From: Kondoa malvinella
Lineage: Eukaryota > Basidiomycota > Agaricostilbomycetes > Agaricostilbales > Kondoaceae
Assembly (NCBI GenBank): GCA_039545315.1
Contig: BCIM01000015.1
Location: 72,522-136,521 of the forward strand
Length of the DNA: 64,000 nucleotides
Reading direction: 5' to 3'
Shown: positions 26,550 through 38,222 of the stretch, piece after piece
How positions within the stretch are numbered: the first letter of the stretch is position 1
Layout: every line of letters starts with the position of its first letter
Made by a program: the position numbers and the translations under genes
The notes under the pieces: model-generated
Told to the model about the DNA's origin: nothing
Seen by the model: only the letters and a program-made list of their open reading frames with translations
Database searches by the model: none

Positions 26550-28592
26550 TCAAGCCGCGTTTGCTTCAAGTCGAGGCTTCTTGGGCGAATCCTGCTCAGA
26601 AAGTGCCGTATCTCCATCCAAAGGTCTCTTGACAAGTTCAGTGTCCTGCAGATGGGCAGTCAGAGTCGTGTAATATCGATCGAAGCTAGCTTACACCATC
26701 AGGTACCTCGGGCTTTGCTGCATCCTGGTCGATGGGGAACTCCTCTGCCTTCACTTCAGCTTGTTCAGACCCTAAAGCTATGCAGTCCTTCAGCCTTCGC
26801 AGCAGATCAGATCAGATTTGACCTACGATGTTCTAACGACGATTTGTCCTCTTCGACTTCTTCCTTGACCAGATTTGCGACGGGTTCACTATCAGGTTGA
26901 CCGTCTGCATCTCTGCCCACTTGAGCATTCTCGTCCTTCGACGGCACCGCTGTGTTTTCATCAGCCTTCACTTCATCTAGCTCATTCGCATTTGCGCCAT
27001 TCTCTTTGACAGGCGACGCTTGAGAAGGCTGACTAATGAAGTTCGCTTCAATCTGATCTAATTCAGCAAAGTCTGCATCGTCGAAGTCGCCAAAGTCTTC
27101 TTCGTCTGCTTCCTCACTGTCATTGCCAGCACGTCTGAATCAATCACCTTGAAAGGATACACTGCAACTAACGGTTTGAGGTAGGTGTATCTAATAGATG
27201 TCAGCACGAGATTGGAAACTGGAGCCGAGAGGATTCACTTTCCAGCTACAGGTAATTCAGTCTTGCGATCTTTCCATGCAATCTTCGTCTTCTCTGCAAG
27301 CCCTCGCGACATGAGCCAGAGCACCGATGGCATGGTCCTTGCTCGCCTTTGAATTTCTGCACGGCTAGCAATGTCAGTTAAAATCACCGACACGCGGTCA
27401 GACAAGCGAACCTTTTCGAAAACAGAAATAGCTTCAGCTTCGTTCGCCCAAGGTCCTTGCGTCTGAATCTTGCCGTCCGTGTCTGTCATAATCAAGCGTG
27501 AGTATTTGCATGAGCAGCTTTTCGCATGTCTGCCGACCTAGTCTCCCCCATCGAGTGAAGACCCTGTCTGATTGTCAGATAGAAGGGACAACGAGGGCAA
27601 AACTCCTACCAAAACATGTTCTGCGTTGTAGACTTGACGATTTGTACCTTGTAGAACTGCACAACAGCTTTGATTTACGTGGTGATACAATAATGTGCTC
27701 ACTTGCCTTGTGACTGCTGCCGTCTTCTTGTGTCCTGTCAAGTTATACATCAAGCTGAATCATAGTGGGCAATCAGAATTACATGTAAGCGTTCCAGACC
27801 GTTCGCATGCTCTTGTGTAATTTCACTTTGTCTATGCCAATCTATCAGCCGGATTTTGGGGAAATAAGGTAAGTTAAGCTATTACCACCCAAAGAGCAAT
27901 GCTCATCAACTTCCAGCGCCGATGTGCTTTGTTTTGGTGTACCTGCAAGACATGAGTCGCTTGTATGACACAAGCCGTTTCAAAACGACTAACCTGATTC
28001 AGCTTCTGCCTCATCTTTCCGCTCTTTTTCTTCTTCCAGCTTTCTCTGCTTTCTCTCAGCCTTGTTCGCTTCCTTTTCTTCTCTCTCTAGTCGGTCATAC
28101 TCTTCTTCACTCTCATCCGCATTCAGGGCTAAATCCCATTCTACCCAGCACGAGCTTATCAGCGTATATAAAGCTGGAAGCACGCGAGCTGACCATTCTC
28201 ATCCTGCCTGACACCCGTATCGCACGTCTCAGCTAGCCATGCAGGAGTGATGATCCAAATCCGGGTTTTGTCTGGGTTTTCGTTGGCATTCAGCACCGAG
28301 CAAGTCTTTGCGCCCCTTTTGATCCATTCCGAATCAGAAATGAGTAAATGCGTTACAGAATCGGTCAGTTTGGTGCAGGTCGACCCGCCTTGATCGCAAA
28401 TTGTCGCTGTAAGAGCTACATAGAAAGGTTAGGTTTGGATCTCAAGAGAATCAGAGGAAGATTACTTGTCTGGTTCTGCTTGCCTGCGTACGAGCCACAA
28501 AGAAGAAAGTTGCATCCGACTGAAATAAAAGGTTGGTCCACCGCGCAGACGTAATAGCATTACATACCTAGAGGAGCAGCGAGAGATGACAT
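26550..28592 (-). CDS. BRCT-WGR protein, PARP-like without catalytic domain
   Basis: Unnamed nuclear-type protein. Start at 28592 (MSSLAAPL joined to VGCNFLLCGSYAG). The N-terminal BRCT domain shows KLTDSVTHLLISDSEWIKRG and TRIWIITPAWLAE. A highly charged Glu/Lys coiled segment follows (EEYDRLEREEKEANKAERK). Then comes a WGR domain: RQFYKVQIVKSTTQNMFWVF, TRWGRLG, GPWANEAEAISVFEKKF, EKTKIAWKDRK and KYTYLKPL. BRCT and WGR are the DNA-end-binding parts of PARP1-type enzymes. After WGR only an acidic tail remains, ending KKPRLEANAA at 26550; there is no room for the PARP regulatory and catalytic domains. The intron at 27294..27346 uses a GC donor. A DNA-damage or chromatin role is inferred. Confidence 0.78.
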
Positions 28593-29066
28593 AGTGTGTC
28601 TCGACTCTCCAGCGAGTAGACAGTGGAACAAAGCAGTAAAGAACAGACTGGAGGGTACCTTCGCTCGACGCGTTGTTTTAGGAAGGAGATGGCAGACGCG
28701 AATGACAGCAGATAAGCGAAGTAACAAAGGAGAAGAGAGGAATACTGAGAGGAAAAACAACTACAGAGAGAGTCAGGATAGCACAAATGAGGTCGAGCAT
28801 GTCACTCACCTTGGTTGCGTCAGATTGACCATCTCGCTGGAAACGTCCAACAGGCCATTGCGTCTGGTGATATCCGAGCCTACCAAGGAGATACCTGAAC
28901 ACCGTGATACCCTGCTGCCTGTGTTGAATTGGGTGAAGCCGCTCTTGAATCGCTCTGGGTGACACCTGCAGCAGGCCAATGCATGGCAGTCGACGTCGTG
29001 CCAGTGCTATAATCATCTGCACAAGCCTATGAGCCAGCTACGCTCTACTACAAGCCCTATTTCACT
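28593..29066. other. Intergenic between BRCT-WGR and ATG13
   Basis: Divergent promoter region of 474 bp. A minus-strand frame starting near 28996 (MIIALARRRLPCIGLL) could be a small gene or upstream ORF with a mitochondrial-like N-terminus, but there is no domain to support it. Confidence 0.3.
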
Positions 29067-31690
29067 ATGACAGCGCAGCAGTCGGAGCGGCATTCGTCAG
29101 ATAGACCCGCTTCACGTCGGTCTCAAGACTCTTCTGCACCTGCAGCTTCATCAAAGGAAGCGAAAGTAGATCAAATCATCCAGGTAAGGCCCACATCGGC
29201 CACCAGACGACCGAGGTCTGATAATCTCGGGTGACAGCATCTATACTCGAAGACGGCTCAAGTCATTGTCGAAGGTCGTCTCTCACACTTCGATGACCTG
29301 ATAGCTGCTGCACGCAAAGCTTCAGCTCCGACAAGTCGAAGGGCAAGTGTAGGTCAAGCACCGACAGGCGGTTCTTTCAGTCGCAAGATAGATAAATGGG
29401 TACGTTCGCACCCTTTGTGCAGTGAACTATCCTGACCAGATCTTGCGCGATCTTGCAGTTTAATCTAGAGATTGAAGAGACCGACATCTTTCGGGACGAG
29501 CTCAAGCTATGGCGATCCGCTTCAAGTCATCTTGCTTCTCTCGGCAGTCTACCTACTATGCTCGTCGACGTGATACTTGATACCAGCGAACTATCAGCTA
29601 ATCAAGCGGTGGTATTACATGATGCTACTGGTCGCCGCACGCGAGTAGACATCAAATCGCATACCTCTTCACCACCTACTTCTCGCAATATCGTACTAGA
29701 ACGATGGTCGTTAAGTCTATTACCTGCTCCTCCAGCTGAACCGCCAGAACTGCCCGGATTGTACAAACAAGGCATCGTTACTTTCCGCGCGCTGTACGCC
29801 TTACTCCGAACCCTACCTTCATACCCTTTGTCAAAGAAACTTCGCTCTCGAACAGGTGGAACAGGCATGGGCGGGCTCAAGGTGGCTCTTCGGATAGCTT
29901 CTTCTACCTCTGGCGAATCTTCCAATGAGGACCTCAAGACGAGCAAAGCTGGTCGAAGGGAACTAGATCTCGATACACCTCTCAATGACGATCCAGCTTC
30001 AGCGCATAGTGAAGTCTTTACTTTTGCGCCCGTGCATACTCCTATTGGAAGCTTGTTCCTTGAATGCAAATATCGGAAACAAGCGGATTTCGGTGTAGAG
30101 GATATTGAAGCGTTGTTGAGCTCGAGGTTCTTCGACGAGGACTTCTTTCGGCCCACTGTCGAAGCTAGGCAAGGTTCTTTGCCTGTTGGTGTCAAGCCGG
30201 CAACCTTTGGTCAACCAGCACAGCCATCGCCAAAGATGGAGATGCGGCGGCCATCTCAACAAGCGCCTGAGGATGAACCAGAAGGTGCATTCGTGCCGAA
30301 ATCAGCACGAATTGACAAAGGCAAAGCACCGGAAATACCTGCGATGGATCTACCTGCTCGCAAACCATCACTAGGCGGCAGTCATCCTTTCAAAGCCACT
30401 CCGCCTTCAGCTAACTCCCCTTCTTTCCGCGTCGCTTCTTCTCCAGCATCTACATCACCTATCCCATTCCCACAGCAGCAACCTGATGCGTTCTCGACAT
30501 ATTATACCGGACCGAGCACATCGATGCAGCGACTTTCGTCCAGCCCAAACTTCGGTCCATCATCCTCTTTACGGTACACGTCAATATCGCGTGCGCAGTC
30601 CTACGAACCATCTTCAGCTTTATCGGGCAGCCCATCTCGCCCACAGCCGATTCAACGCTATTCCAGCGCTCGATATGCTCGGTCTCACAGCTCAGGCGGA
30701 TCAAGCGAAGTGCCAGGTCAATCTTCTCCAGCTTGGGGACCGGATAGTATAGGTCGGAGAGCGAGACTAGGGTCCAATTTGCCTTCGCCTAAACCGCCAG
30801 AAGACAGCGATGCGATTGCTTCCTTCCTGGCTCTGATCGACTCGAAGCCGACGCTACAGAGAGGAGATACTGTGGCCAAGTCGGCTATCTTGTCCAGATC
30901 GCAAGCGGACGAGCGGTTGAGGGTACTTGCCGGATCAGTCTATCGCGAAGGGGATGAGATGGGTCAAGGTCAACAGCAAAGGTCGACTTCTTTCAATTCC
31001 GCAAGCGAGTCGATACGGGAAAGGATGAACAGACATTCGATAGAGGAAGAGCGGCCAACAGAAGAAGCGCTCGCGATCTCGCCTACCCAATTACCTCTTC
31101 CTATCTCTTATGTTGCAAGTCCGAGGAGCGCTGCTTCTACCTCGCCCAATTTTGGTCATCTGCAGCCTTCTTCATATCCTCGATATGTTCAGCCGCAACA
31201 TCGGCCACTTCATGTTCAATCTGGGTTTCAAACAGCAGCTTCGGCTTCGACTTCCCCTCAAGCGGATCAAAGCGGTCGAATGCTACCAGGTCCAGGTAGC
31301 TCTCGACCGGCTTTCCCACGCTACATCTCCAGCCGCGAAAGAAGATCAGCCAGCGAGCAATCTCAGCCTACCATCAGTCCACCATCTCGAGAAGCAGCTG
31401 CGCCGTCGCATCGTTCGCCTGTGTTTCATGATTTGGACGAAGGCGCTATAGGTCGGCTAGATCTATCAGATGAAGTACCACCGGCACAAGCCATGTTTCC
31501 AGATATGGACAATAATCCTGCAAGTTTTGCGGCTAGTAGAGCCCTACCGCCTAGCAGGGACGCTAGCGTGTCAAGATCAAGGGATAGAAGAGGACAAGCA
31601 CGACCGCAGCCTCAGCTACCGCCATATTGGGCTGTAAGGGACAAGAGCAGAGAGGGCAAGCTAGGTAGCAGTGAGAGTTCTGACGCTTGA
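29067..31690 (+). CDS. ATG13: Autophagy protein Atg13 (HORMA domain)
   Basis: Regulatory subunit of the Atg1 kinase complex that starts autophagy under starvation. Start at 29067 (MTAQQSERHSSDRPASRRSQ). The HORMA domain spans the first exons: KVDQIIQHLYSKTAQVIVEG, FNLEIEETDIFRDELKLW, the LVDVILDTS strand, and LPGLYKQGIVTFRALYALLR. TPIGSLFLECKYRK is near its end, about residue 300. The rest, some 500 residues, is disordered and Ser/Pro-rich, as expected for the region that Atg1 and Atg17 bind and TORC1/PKA phosphorylate; segments such as DAIASFLALIDSKPTL resemble short interaction helices. Two short introns near the 5' end, then one long exon of 2.2 kb. Confidence 0.9.
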
Positions 31691-31863
31691 TGAGATGTAA
31701 GATAGACGGTGTAAATAGGCTCTTCTGTAACATGCACTCGGTCACGACTCTGAGCCATTGATTTATCTCCAAGTTGAATAATTTAGTGTGTGGATTTCAG
31801 GCTATATCTGCGAAGTAGCTATTAGGCTAGACAACAAGCACGCTGTGCACGAACGCACTTCCT

Positions 31864-32319
31864 CTACTCTGCTTTGGCTTCTTCGGCAGTCGAGGCTGTC
31901 TTGGATTGTTCGGCTTCCTGCTGGGCAGCGGTTGGCCTAACATGTCAGACATCAGCTCGGGACGCAATCAAGCCCGACTATGGCAGCTTTACGTTGTGTT
32001 GCTGCCAAGATCAGATTCTGAGACATCTCCATGCTTGAGCTTGTCCTACAGAGCCGTTATCAGACAAGTTCGAGCTGTTTGTCCTCGACACCGACAATGA
32101 CTTTCTGAGATTCCTTCTTTTGCGCTTCAGGTACTTCAGCAGAGTTGATCTGAGCTTCGTGGCTCTTGACTAATGCAATGCATGTTATCAGCGCGGACAC
32201 CTATTGACGTAAATACAGTCGCACTTGTCTCTTCGATGCTAGAGGCAGCACAAGCGTAAGTCAGCAAAGTGCATAACTGTAGAGCACGTCCAGGCTCACT
32301 GAGATGGCGTAGAAGTCAT
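31864..32319 (-). CDS. Small acidic hypothetical protein
   Basis: Not recognised. Five short exons splice to about 75 residues starting at 32319 (MTSTPSHIEETIKSHEAQ). The product is polar, rich in Glu, Lys, Ser and Ala, probably helical or disordered, and ends STAEEAKAE. The intron removing the stretch that would encode VIVGVEDKQLEL is ambiguous: if retained, the protein stops after about 47 residues. No signal peptide or membrane segment. It is tail to tail with ATG13 and downstream of the CDK gene. Confidence 0.5.
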
Positions 32320-32437
32320 GCTGAAATGGTTGTCGAGACAGAGCGTCATGCAGCTCTCAAGCGACACATTGTGAGAGCCGCCAAAAGCGCTGTTTGCAAA
32401 GGTGTGATGCTGGCTATGATACAAGTGTACATGTCCT

Positions 32438-35400
32438 TTATACTCCAGGCGGACGAGGCGGCAAGCGAGAGCCGTTAGGAGGTGCCTAACCAAAGGGAAA
32501 CATTAGAATAGCATCAGAGCATACTCGACGCTTGACTTACGGGTGTTCCCATTCTTGGGCCAGTAGGCGGTGGTGGTGGTTGGCTAGAAGTGGAAGACTG
32601 TCCAGGTTTTCCCATCTTGATGAAATTAGCTGGCATAGCTTTCACTCCAGTAGCCAAACGATTGTGCCCTTGATGCATGGGTTGACCTCCTCTTGCTTGC
32701 TGGTGAGGCCCTTGCTGCTGCTGATACGCAGGCTGGACATGCTGTTGACCAGTAGGATAAGGACCATAACCTTGTTGTGCGTTCAGATTCGGCGGAGGTG
32801 GGCCCGGGGGCATGACACGACCGGTACCAGGTCCATTGTGAGCTCGTTGATGAGCGTGATGTTGACCTTGCATTGGCAGCTGCGGAGAAGGAACATTGGA
32901 TGTGCCATAAGTAGCATTCCTGTTCTGTTGAATAGGTTGGGCTGAAGGCTGGCTCTTGCGGTGCATGGCCTTTTGACGAGCGCGCTCTTCGTCGTGTGCC
33001 TTGCGTCGGTCGTTTTCATGACTTGATTCGAACTTGGGAATGCTACGAACTCGAATAAGTCAGATCACAGTGCATCAATGACCACTCACTTTTCAGACAG
33101 AGGGAGAGGATCTGTCCAGAACCAGTCATGGGCGAGCGCTTCAATGGCTGTGATTCTTCTTTGTGGATCGAGCACCAGTATGTCATCCATGAATTGCCCT
33201 GTGCTTCCTGTGTCGTTGCGGGCGTCAGGTCTGCCAAAAAAATATCAGCTTCGTCAGCAACACATGTAATTTTGCTCACCCATCAAAGGTTTCCCTGACG
33301 CAACGAGCACTTTGCGGCCAGTCGACTCTACCTTCGCAGCCGGGCAAGCGATACTGGTTCGGCATGGACCATGAAGTTGGCTGGCCACACATGCTGAAGA
33401 TGAGCTCGGCTTGATGCACGTCGCCATCGCCTTGGAACAGAATGTGGCCTTTCAGCATCTCCCCGATCACGCAGCTGCAAACGTTTCATCAGTTCTGATA
33501 CCATAGGTGACATTATTGCTCACCCAATGCCCCACATATCGATAGGGAAGCTGTAGAGCTTGTAGCCCAACAAGAGCTCTGGCGCTCTATACCAACGAGT
33601 CATCACCAGACCAGTGTATTGCTACATGGGATTCCGTCAGTCATCACCCACCAACTAGCCATGACACTTACCCTATCTTTGTCGGAGGGCAGTACACTCC
33701 GCGCCAGACCGAAATCTGCGATCTTTAGCGATCCATTGTTGTCTATGAGCAGATTTGCAGCTTTGATGTCACGATGAACAATGTTGTGCTAGTTTCGTAC
33801 CACTTCAGACAGAGTCACCCGCTCGATATGGATGATTTCACCTTGTGCATAAACGCGGCACCGTCCAACAGCTGGAAAGAATAGCGCTTGATCAAAGACG
33901 GCGACAAATTGACTTTTGGATTGTTCAATAGACCGGCCAGATCATGCTCCATGTACGGAAAGGCCATGGAAATCGAGCATCGCTGGTAAGTCTCAGGATT
34001 GCCTTCACAGCCAAAATCAGTCAGAAGCACATGTAACAATGTCTGAACGGACCATCTTCGTATGCAATACCAAGGAGGGGAACGATGGAAGGGTGATCGA
34101 GCAGCTTCAACAGACGGATCTCTCGTATCGAGGTGATGGGCATCTGAGATTGATAAAATAAGAGGTAGAATTGCAAGCACTAGCATCAATACAAGGTCTG
34201 CTTCGAGGAGCAAAAAGCGAACGCACCCCGATAGTCTCGTCAGGCATGTAGATGATCTTCTTGAGTGCTACAACATCCCCTTCTTTCATTGGGTAATGCC
34301 GAGGTTTTGTGCCTTTTCTGCGCTTCAATTGCCCAACCATGACAGCTGGATCAGTCTGCTCATCACTGAAGTCTACTGCAACTGGCGGTCGCTTGACAAG
34401 ACCCTTGCGAACGACACCGAATGTTCCCTCGCCCACCACTTTGTCAGAGAGCTTGTAGATCTCAGGTAGCTTGTCGACACCCAGAATCGTCCGAGGCTTC
34501 TTGCAAGGTTGCGAGAGGGAAGATGCGTTCGTCTTTCGGATGTTCTCGGGTGGCAAAGTCGGTGCTGCGACCAAGAAAGGAAGATGTCTGTATGGCTTTG
34601 GCTTCTCTGGTACTGGTTGATGACCATGGTATTGAGGTGCTGCAGGTGGGTAATAGCCAGCTGGAGGTTGATGAGCAGTATAGGGGCGTGGCTGGTTGGC
34701 AGGATGTGAAGGAAAGGCAATGGAGATTGGCGGAGGTGGTGGTGGTGGGAATTGAACGTTAGCATGGTAGTAAGTTGCTTCTTGTGGGTGCGATTGAGCT
34801 GGTAAAGCTCCGCGATGATCAATGTCCATGTCTTGAGGCTGATAATATGGATGAGGAGGGAATTGACCGGGTCCGCGAGGCAGAGCACCAGGTGTAGCCC
34901 AAGCTGATGGGGATGCTTGGTGACTTTCTACTCCGCCGTAGTTGACAGAAGGCATTCGAGAATTCCGATCCTGCTCAGGTGGGTAGCGCGAGATGTCTTC
35001 GTCTGGCCGTCTTGCGCTACCATAGAAGCGATTATCTTCAAAGCGTTCCCGATCATAGTGAGATTCGACAAAGTGATCATGCCGCCATTTGTCGTCAGAC
35101 GGCCCTGAGTCTTCGTATCGGTCATGTGCCCATTGACCAGCCTCCCCTTCGTTGTCGTAGTCCAAGTCACCCCGTCGCTCCCGATCAGAGTGATCATTAC
35201 GCCGCCTAGAGCGATCATCATGCAAGGGCGACCGGTCTCTGTGGCTTCGCGAGCGATGAGGTGATGATGCCCTCGACCGTCGATCATCCGGCTCTTGTCC
35301 CTCTTCAAGTTCACCTTCTTCCGGGGAATCGTGACGACGAGCTGATCGGGCGCTACGTTTGCCTGGACTCCGACTTCGACTTTTGCTCCGACTTCGATCG

Positions 35401-36386
35401 TCCCGTGATCTGTCTCGCCGACTGCTTCTATGTTCTCTGCTGGACTGCCGAGAATGACGGCTAGATACTTCCCGTTTAAAAGACTTTTCGCGAGATAGTT
35501 CGGGCTTGGAAGAACGCGCAGGAGATGCTTCCCGTTTTGCAGACCGTTCACGAGGTCTCTCATACACTCCCTTACTGAGAGGCCTGTCAGATCGCTCAGG
35601 ACTATGGCGTTCTGATCTTTCTGAGCTGCTTCTTTTGCGATTTTCTGGTTGGTTTTGAAGCGCCGATTGCAAGGTTGACCCGCGTGTCCTTTCGCTTTTG
35701 ACCGAGGTCGGTTGAGATGAAGTAGACGCAACTGGTTGATCTTGGGAAGAGCTAGGACCAGCTTTAGCCGATAATGATTCGACGACGTCTTTTCCATCCA
35801 CAATCGAAGCCCCGTCAACATCGGTTCCAGGTGTACCCATGAGGCCAGGGGATGCACCCTGGTCGACCTTGATCGCCGCCAGAGGCTCTTCATCAGGGAT
35901 TCGTAAGAGAGGCAATTGAGTGCTTGTATCGCCCGAGGAAGAGATTGGGACTGATGCACCAGTGCCATCCAGCTGAATGCTATCAGGCAGCGGTGGCTTG
36001 TAGGTCTGAGGCACTTTGGGAGGTGATCGAGCTTTCGAGGGCGAGGCAGAAATCGCAGGGTCCTTCTTTGCAGAATTGAATGCATTGGCTTTTGCACCGG
36101 TCTTTACATAAGGCATTGCCCCACTACCGACTGATGGAGGTTTGCGCATAGGAATAGCCATCGATTGGACTTTAGCACGCTGTATACTGGGTTTGCTTTG
36201 TGGAACAGGCGTGGCAGCTGGCCTTGGAACGAAAGAAGACGCACTAGGCGACACGATTTCGCCATCTTCTGGATCAAGGATGCGAAGACTCGAGCCCTGC
36301 CAGCCCTGGTTGCTTGTAGAACGCTGTCTCTTTCTGGCAGAGCCAGACTGTTCGTGCTCTGCTAGCTCGCGCTTGTTGCCGTTCAT
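32438..36386 (-). CDS. Transcriptional CDK (Bur1/Ctk1, CDK9/CDK12 type)
   Basis: Nuclear cyclin-dependent kinase expected to phosphorylate the RNA polymerase II C-terminal domain. Start chosen at the ATG at 36386 ([15 protein letters not shown]); another in-frame ATG is at 36419. About 600 residues of disordered N-terminus include a long RS/RD-rich stretch ([19 protein letters not shown]) and Pro/Tyr/Gln-rich repeats. The kinase domain has [16 protein letters not shown], the cyclin helix [44 protein letters not shown] and DMWGIGCV. About 40 residues are inserted between the glycine loop and catalytic lysine. The C-terminus is Gln/Pro-rich and ends [10 protein letters not shown] after a last short intron. 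RS richness points to Ctk1/CDK12, while the C-terminal extension resembles Bur1, so the orthologue is open. Confidence 0.85.
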
Positions 36387-36419
36387 TGCGGTGGCTTTGG
36401 CTCTTCTAAGGCGACGCAA

Positions 36420-36927
36420 AGGTCAAGGACACCAATAGGTGAATGAGAGCAGCTGTAGTCAGCCAAGGAGTGAGATTTGAGGGTCGAATGAATACATAAC
36501 AAGAAAACCAACATCAGACGCAGAAATCGGATGCAATAATGCTTCGCCTTCGTGTTTCAGGCATCCAGCCAGCTTCAGAGTGCGTTGCAAGCGTCGAAAG
36601 AGTTGAAGCTGGTGCGACGGCGAGACGGAGCTTCGCCGTTGGAAGACAACTCACACTCGACAAGCACTCCGAGGTGTTACTGCTATGCAAAAGTATTACT
36701 GCTGTTATACGTGTCTAGTATACAAGAACGACTGCTTTTAGTCTTCTAAATTGCTACAGGAGTGTTCATGCGTGTCTCTACTCCGTTTCAGTATTGGCGT
36801 CCTGTTCTTCAGACTTTCTTGGGGGTATTGTGAGCTTTGAATATATAGATATGAACATGGTTGCTTATAACGAAAAGAAATTGATAAGGTGAATCATAGG
36901 TGTGCTGCAGATGGGAGGAGAGACTGT
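36420..36927. other. Intergenic upstream of the CDK gene
   Basis: Promoter side of the CDK gene and 3' side of the DM9 gene. No gene or RNA recognised. Confidence 0.4.
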
Positions 36928-37898
36928 TTAGCGCCAACAGAGAAGATCGTATTCTTGAACAATCAGCTCTCGTCCGCCGAAAGCAATGTTGCAAGCGCCC
37001 TGCTTGAAGCCTTAGCAAGCACATAGACGACAGCATTGCGCAACTGACGAGATGGGATCCAGTCTTGCCTGGTACCTTGATACCTCGAACATCCGCAGCG
37101 GCATGGAACAGATGCTAGACTCTGATTTAGACCATGTCTGGCACAAGAGTATAAGCCTACCTTTCCATCTCTTTCATAGCCTCCTTCAACGGGTTTCCGG
37201 CCTTTCGGGATCAAGCCCTTCCGAGTTGGCACCCCTGGACGAGTTGCGAATGCACGTGAGCAATGCCAAAAGGCTGCTGAGAAAGCTTCTATACATACAT
37301 TCCATTGCTTCCGTTACTGGTAGGATATCATAACGTCCTTGATGTTCTTGCTCGGCTCCACCGAAAGGGAAATGACAAGCAACAGGTAGATGGGGTGCAG
37401 CTTTGCAAGGCTGAACTGAGTCGCCTAGGATAGCAGAAGCGACATAGACAGGTTGACCACCAATGTCGCGAAACGGCGCAGAGCCAAGATATTCAAGTTG
37501 AGGAAAAGGCTTATGTGACGCAAATCAGACCACGTCAGAAAGCGGCAACTGAGCAATGAATTTACCTGTGACGAAGTACATGGGATTCTGTTGCCGGCTG
37601 AAGGTGTGCTGCCGCTAGGTGGAGTGTCTGTACAAGTGCGAGGGCATGAGAATAGTTACACGATGAAAGCCGAAAAGGTACATTGAGGCGGTGGTGCGTC
37701 CGTTTCGACGGGCAGAGCAGGAGACGGAGCAGGAGACGCTTGCGGTCTCATGAAATGAGAGGCAACGCCGCCAGCCAGCAAATTAGAGAAAATGCCCCTG
37801 TCTTGTGAAGCGTTCGACGAAGTTGGCTGAGTATAGTTGGGATCTGTAGAGTAGCCTTGCTTCTCCAAGTCTTGAGACTGTTGTGGGTAGTCTGGCAT
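36928..37898 (-). CDS. DM9-repeat protein
   Basis: Soluble protein of about 220 residues with DM9 repeats, a fold found in mannose-binding lectin-like proteins of animals and some fungi. Start at 37898 (MPDYPQQSQDLEKQGYS); the first 90 residues are Pro/Ser/Gln-rich. An early repeat reads PAFRD-like GGQPVYVASAILGDSVQPC and CHFPFGGAEQEHQGRYDIL. A full repeat follows: EWVPTRKGLIPKGRKPVEGG, YERDGKHLFHAAADVRGIK, VPGKTGSHLQGACNIAFGG and RELIVQEYDLL. About five short introns; one near 37045 was placed to restore the repeat. No signal peptide or transmembrane segment is seen. The ligand is unknown. Confidence 0.72.
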
Positions 37899-38222
37899 TT
37901 CTGGGTATAAACGACTGAATGGTGTCTTGTGGTCAACAGCAAGTGAGAATGACGCGGCAACAAAATAAGCGTGAGGACGGGCCGGTGACCGAGTAGCTCG
38001 CTGGCCTCAAGTCTGGCATGCAATAGAGGCTGTGTAGCATTACAATTACCACTCTTACAGCAATAAGATACGAGGCATAGAGAATAAACTGAACTTGAGG
38101 TGATGAAATGAAGCGACATGGGATGCAGGGTATAGACAACAACGAACAATAATGCAATACTGTATGAAGCAGTTCAGTCATCAGAAGGAAGAATATACTA
38201 TACAGCGCACGACAGAGGCCGA
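37899..38222. other. Intergenic
   Basis: AT-rich 324 bp between the DM9 start and the F-box-like gene end. Nothing identified. Confidence 0.35.

Noticed and set aside
27701..27706. gcaagt in the BRCT-WGR gene as a GC donor
   Set aside because: A GT donor five bases further on (gtgagc) gives the correct phase and the expected WGR sequence.
29602..30195. Minus-strand 197-codon frame inside ATG13
   Set aside because: Antisense shadow of the long ATG13 exon; no motif.
34928..36097. Minus-strand 389-codon frame overlapping the CDK gene
   Set aside because: Shifted frame of the RS-rich N-terminal exon; repeats of RS codons keep alternative frames open.
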